Shown here one piece after another: positions 60,679-64,000 of a stretch of 64,000 nt of DNA. Position 1 is the first letter of the stretch. Each line of letters begins with the position of its first letter. Source of the stretch: CAJCJE01 sp963818685. Its GTDB lineage: Bacteria; Actinomycetota; Actinomycetes; Mycobacteriales; Pseudonocardiaceae. Where the stretch lies: NCBI GenBank assembly GCA_963818685.1, contig CAWFTJ010000001.1:682001-746000 (forward strand). The letters run 5' to 3'. The position numbers and the translations under genes were made by a program. Below the pieces are notes generated by a model. It ran no database searches, was not told the DNA's origin, and saw nothing but the letters and a program-made list of their open reading frames with translations.

Positions 60679-61153
60679 GGTCTCTGATCCTTTCCAGCAC
60701 GTGCTCAGGCACCTCTTGAGGCTCCCTGAGCTGAACAAGATGGTCTGTGTAGAGATCCGCCACGAGCACCCTGGCCACTCCGAGCGGCACTCCGATCAGC
60801 GCCGCGATCTCCGCGAGCGAAATCGGTGCCCGACACCATTGGACGATCTGCCGCTGCTCGAAGTGCAGCTGCGCGCTCAACGCGGTGGCTGTGGCGACCA
60901 CCAACGTCTCGATGCGCAGCCCGTCGTGCAACGGCCGCGTGCGGCCCCCGGTGACGATGAACGGGCGGACGAAAACGTCCTCCTCTGATTCCTCGTCGGT
61001 CTGGGCCGCCGACTCGTTACCGAGTTCGTGCCGACCGCCCCCGTTCTCGTCGAACTCCGTTTCGTCGAACTGCGTCGACGTGTCGAACCAGGACTTGGTC
61101 CTGGTGATCGGGATCATCCTGGGATCGGGTAACCGGGTGCCGTCATCGTTCAT
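60662..61153 (-). CDS. DUF742 protein (CvnC-like)
   Basis: Third gene of the conservon, 163 residues. The N-terminal 65 residues are polar, acidic and probably disordered; the C-terminal part (VFVRPFIVTGGRTRPLHDGL, then WCRAPISLAEIAALIGVPLG) is the DUF742 winged-helix-like fold. It has no known catalytic role. The ATG at 61153 overlaps the roadblock stop (ATGA); the open frame further upstream is not DUF742-like. Confidence 0.9.
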   Translation of the reverse strand: MNDDGTRLPDPRMIPITRTKSWFDTSTQFDETEFDENGGGRHELGNESAAQTDEESEEDVFVRPFIVTGGRTRPLHDGLRIETLVVATATALSAQLHFEQRQIVQWCRAPISLAEIAALIGVPLGVARVLVADLYTDHLVQLREPQEVPEHVLERIRDLVRAL

Positions 61154-61575
61154 CTCAACAGCGTCTCTCTCAACTGGCCGATCAACGCGGGCGTCAGCAG
61201 AGCGCCGGCGCGTTCCACCAACAGCGCGATCTCGTACCCGATCAGGCCGACATCGCACTGGTCGTCAGCGAGGACCGCCACGCAGCTACCGTCCGAGATC
61301 GTCGAACAGAGCAGGAAGCCCTTGCGCATCTCGATCATGATGAGCTTCATGCCGCCGAACTCGTAGTACCGCGAGGCACTGCGAGCGAGGCTGGCCAATC
61401 CGGAGACCAGAGCAGCGAGCCGGTCGGCGGCGGTTCGGTCCAGTCCGCCGGACTTGGCGATCAGCAGCCCGTCCGACGACACCGCGACCGCGTCCAACAC
61501 GCCGTCGGTCTCCCGGACGAAGTTGTTGATCAGCCAGTTGAAACTCTGCGGATCGGAGCCCAACTCAGCACTCAC
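61150..61575 (-). CDS. roadblock/LC7 domain protein (CvnB-like)
   Basis: Second gene of the conservon, 141 residues, likely a GTPase-interacting dimer. FNWLINNFVRETDGVLDAVA, SSDGLLIAKSGGLDRTAADR and MRKGFLLCSTISDGSCVAVL define the domain. The start overlaps the sensor-kinase stop and the end overlaps the DUF742 start (both ATGA), so the set is translated as one unit. Confidence 0.94.
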   Translation of the reverse strand: MSAELGSDPQSFNWLINNFVRETDGVLDAVAVSSDGLLIAKSGGLDRTAADRLAALVSGLASLARSASRYYEFGGMKLIMIEMRKGFLLCSTISDGSCVAVLADDQCDVGLIGYEIALLVERAGALLTPALIGQLRETLLR

Positions 61576-64000
61576 CTGGAATCCTCCTCCTGCACCAATG
61601 GCGATGGCCTGCCGTTCGTGCGTCCAGTCTGCCCTCGGTCCGGTTGCCCGGGGCCGTGTCCCTGCGCCTCACCGCGTTGGTGGCCTCGGCTGAATGCCGC
61701 CAGCATGCCACCGACCTCGTTCGCGGTCCGTTCGCGATGTTGCCCTCCGCCGGATCCGTTCGGCCCGTTCCGGTCGCCGCCGTTGACCGATCTGCTCGGC
61801 GGCGCCTCATGCGACGCCATCGGCGCCCTGTTCGTGTTCTCGCCCCTGACCTGTCGCTTGACCAGTCCGTTGCGGGTGCGCTCTACCGGTCCGGCGTGGC
61901 TGCCGGTCCGGCCGGGTGCGATCGGCGGGCTCGGCCGGGACGGTGTCGGAGCGGGCGGCGGCGCGCTCGTCACCGGGCTGGGCAACTGCCGGCTCGGCAC
62001 GGTCGACCGGGACGGCTGGCGCGGCGCCGGCCGCTCCCCGTTCGTCCTAGGCCCCCCGTTCGTCCTGGGCTCACCGTTGGTCCTGCTGGCCGGCGCGTCA
62101 CGGTGCTGCGTAGGACGCGGTCCTCGGTTCTGCCCGGGGACCGACTGAGCTGGCCCCGCAGAGGGGCTCGTCGGCGTCGGCTTGCTGGCGGTCTTCGGTT
62201 CGACGAGCAGTTCGGCGGGAAGCAGCATGCGCGCGGTGATTCCGGTCACCGGCGAGTCGCCGACTTCGACCGCGATGTTGAGCTGCTTGGCCAACCGGCC
62301 AACCACGTAGTGACCAAGGAAGCGGGTCGGCGCGACCAGGAAGTTCTCCTCGTCACGGAGCCGGGCACGTGCCCTGGCCAGGTCGGCGGCGGACATGCCG
62401 ACGCCGTAGTCGACGACCACCAGCAGGTAGCGGTCGCCGGTGCGGCGGCCGTAGATCTCCACCTCGACGTCGGGCGGAGAGAACATCAGGCCGTTCTCCA
62501 CCAGCTCGGCGAGCATGTGCGCGACCTCGGTCACCACCGGGCCGCTGATCAGGGCGTCGTCCACCCTGCGCAGCACCACCCGCCGGTAATCCTCCACTTC
62601 GGACAGTGCGGCGCGGATCACGTCGGCGACCGGCAACGGCTGCGCGGACGGACGCGGGCTCGACTCGCCGACCAGGACCAGCAGGCTCTCCGCGTTGCGC
62701 CGCATGCGGGTGGCCAGGTGGTCCAGCTCGAACATGTTGCTCAGCGCGGCGGGGTCCAGCTCCTCCTGCTCGAACTTGCTGATCAGTGCGAGCTGCCTGC
62801 GCACCAGGTTCTGGTTGCGTCGGCCAAGGTTGGCCAGGGACGCGGTGGTGTTGTGCCTGATCAGGGCCTGCTGACTGGCCAGCGACAACGCCGCGCCCTG
62901 CACCCGGTCCAGCGCGCCTGCCATCAACGCGATCTCGCTGGCCGCCCCTTCCGGCACCGCGACCGGCGCGGGCGGTGGCACGCCTGCCGCGTCCGACGCG
63001 GTCTGCAACGCGGCGACCGCGTCCGGCAGGCGGCGGGCGGACACGTCGTCGGCTTCCTTCGCCAGCTGGCTGAGCGGGCCGATGACCGATCTTGCCGCAC
63101 CGATGACCAGGGCGACCATGGCCGCGATGGTCAGCGCGGCGAGCACGCCCATGATCACCAGCAGCCGGGTCGCGCCGGCAGCGAGCGTGTTGGCCCTCGC
63201 GGTGATGTCCGCGCCGACGGACTGTTGCACGGTGCGGAGGTCGTTGATGACCGTGGTGATGGCATTGCCCCAGGTCGTCGGGTTGACCGTCACCGGAAGG
63301 GTGCCGCCGACGCCGGCGATCGCGGTGCCTTCGTACTCGGCCGTCACGGTGGCCGCCGAGGTGGTCAGCGCGCCGGCCAGGGCGTCGTTCTCGTTCTGGG
63401 TGGCGAAGGACTGGAAGTCGGCAAGGGCCGCCGCCTTCTCCCCCAGGATGGTGGTGAAGCTGGTGTAGTTGTCCGGGGTGAAGCTGGTGCCGGCGAAGAC
63501 CGCGTCGAGCAGGCCACCCTCCTGGCCGATGTACTCCTTGGCGTTTCCGAGCGCGTAGAGGGCCTGCAGGCCGCGCCGGAGGATGCCGTCCTGAGCCTGG
63601 TTGACACCGAGGTTGAGGTTGTTGATCGCGGAGATCGCGTCCGTGTAGAACTCGAAGGTCGACTGGCCCTCGGCCGATCCGCTGTCCACCGCCTGGCGGA
63701 TGCCGCCCAAGCCGGACAGACCCGACAGCGCGGCGCGCACCTGCGGGGCGCCCGCGTCCGCGTTCGCCGGGTCGTCGATGGTGGTGTCGAGCTTGGCGAT
63801 GGCCGCGTTCGTGCGCGCCCGCTGCGGCCCGAGCTGGGTGCCGAACTGCATGGCGCCGCCGAGCACACCGTTGGTGAGCGCACGCTCCTCCTGCAGTTCG
63901 TGCACGACGCCCTGCGCGGACAGCGCGACCGACACCGTTGCGCTGGTCTGGTTGGCCTGGGAGAACGCGCTGATCTGGTCGGCGACCAGGAAGCTGAGCA
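61572..64000 (-). CDS. conservon sensor histidine kinase-like protein (CvnA-like), 5' end outside window
   Basis: First gene of the conservon; at least 809 codons are present and the frame is open to the right edge, so the true start is not seen. The visible part begins in an extracellular nitrate/nitrite-sensing-type helical domain (GVLGGAMQFGTQLGPQRART). It continues through a membrane helix (LLVIMGVLAALTIAAMVALV) and a HAMP-like linker to a histidine-kinase core with RHNTTASLANLGRRNQNLVR and an ATPase domain (LAELVENGLMFSPPDVEVEI; GVGMSAADLARARAR). About 210 C-terminal residues are low-complexity Pro/Ser/Arg/Gly/Asn, including TNGEPRTNGGPRTNGE repeats. CvnA proteins are known to lack a clear partner response regulator. 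Confidence 0.92.
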   Translation of the reverse strand, partial: LSFLVADQISAFSQANQTSATVSVALSAQGVVHELQEERALTNGVLGGAMQFGTQLGPQRARTNAAIAKLDTTIDDPANADAGAPQVRAALSGLSGLGGIRQAVDSGSAEGQSTFEFYTDAISAINNLNLGVNQAQDGILRRGLQALYALGNAKEYIGQEGGLLDAVFAGTSFTPDNYTSFTTILGEKAAALADFQSFATQNENDALAGALTTSAATVTAEYEGTAIAGVGGTLPVTVNPTTWGNAITTVINDLRTVQQSVGADITARANTLAAGATRLLVIMGVLAALTIAAMVALVIGAARSVIGPLSQLAKEADDVSARRLPDAVAALQTASDAAGVPPPAPVAVPEGAASEIALMAGALDRVQGAALSLASQQALIRHNTTASLANLGRRNQNLVRRQLALISKFEQEELDPAALSNMFELDHLATRMRRNAESLLVLVGESSPRPSAQPLPVADVIRAALSEVEDYRRVVLRRVDDALISGPVVTEVAHMLAELVENGLMFSPPDVEVEIYGRRTGDRYLLVVVDYGVGMSAADLARARARLRDEENFLVAPTRFLGHYVVGRLAKQLNIAVEVGDSPVTGITARMLLPAELLVEPKTASKPTPTSPSAGPAQSVPGQNRGPRPTQHRDAPASRTNGEPRTNGGPRTNGERPAPRQPSRSTVPSRQLPSPVTSAPPPAPTPSRPSPPIAPGRTGSHAGPVERTRNGLVKRQVRGENTNRAPMASHEAPPSRSVNGGDRNGPNGSGGGQHRERTANEVGGMLAAFSRGHQRGEAQGHGPGQPDRGQTGRTNGRPSPLVQEEDSR

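Noticed and set aside
1..64000. CRISPR array, tRNA/rRNA genes, prophage, or antibiotic biosynthetic cluster
   Set aside because: No regularly spaced repeats, no tRNA or rRNA sequence that I could recognise, no phage structural genes, and no PKS/NRPS or other scaffold enzymes were found.

Overview
The window is very GC-rich chromosomal DNA with strong third-position G/C bias, frequent GTG starts, ATGA/GTGA/TGATG start-stop overlaps and several apparently leaderless genes. Gene content points to an actinomycete. The CysO/Mec/CysM cysteine route, a cvn-type conservon (sensor kinase, roadblock, DUF742, GTPase), a DUF574-type methyltransferase and a WS/DGAT acyltransferase all fit, and Pseudonocardiaceae is my best guess. 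It is a core-plus-catabolism segment, not a secondary-metabolite cluster. Layout. 1-8.2 kb is the conserved block murI, rhomboid, cysM, cysO, mec, P1 peptidase, DUF2017, clpS and, divergently, pncB-pncA; it resumes at dinG (11.8 kb). An HxlR regulator and tautomerase pair sits inside it. Between pncA and dinG lies an accessory island (8.2-10.8 kb). It holds a double-stranded-DNA deaminase toxin gene cut in two by a 1,079-bp IS66-family element with a perfect 8-bp target duplication, an intact Imm1 immunity gene, and a decayed second toxin-tail/Imm1 cassette. 13.9-23.3 kb carries a secreted GH47 mannosidase, a Pth2-type hydrolase coupled to serB, ctaD, a lipoprotein, a DUF998 membrane protein, a methyltransferase and the PucR regulator. 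Purine block (23.3-46.6 kb). Xanthine dehydrogenase genes have 8-oxoguanine deaminase embedded among them, followed by guanine deaminase and an AzgA-like permease. Further on are urate oxidase, HIU hydrolase, OHCU decarboxylase, a second permease, allantoinase, allantoicase, and the glyoxylate enzymes: glyoxylate carboligase, tartronate semialdehyde reductase, hydroxypyruvate isomerase, glycerate kinase and malate synthase, with an IclR regulator. Together they would take guanine, xanthine or urate to allantoate, ureidoglycolate and glyoxylate, and then to glycerate or malate. I see no ureidoglycolate lyase or urease. An IclR-type box YGGAR-N6-YTTCCR occurs three times, in the hyi/uraD and aceB/iclR promoter regions. 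Inositol block (46.6-56.9 kb). An inositol-dehydrogenase-like gene and a GntR regulator lie opposite an operon of IolE-like isomerase, IolC, a Cgl0159-type aldolase, a ribose/inositol-type ABC importer, IolB and IolD, driven by a consensus promoter (TTGACA-N17-TATAAC) next to a TGACA-N3-TGTCA operator. 56.9-64 kb has an SDR, a WS/DGAT acyltransferase, an XRE regulator with a perfect 15-bp operator (a variant of which also lies upstream of the distant NTF2-like/hydrolase pair), and the conservon, whose sensor kinase runs off the right edge. Three catabolic genes (gcl, the urate/xanthine permease and iolD) carry frameshifts in otherwise well-preserved reading frames. gcl has about nine within 0.75 kb, which may be sequence error, so these need verification.
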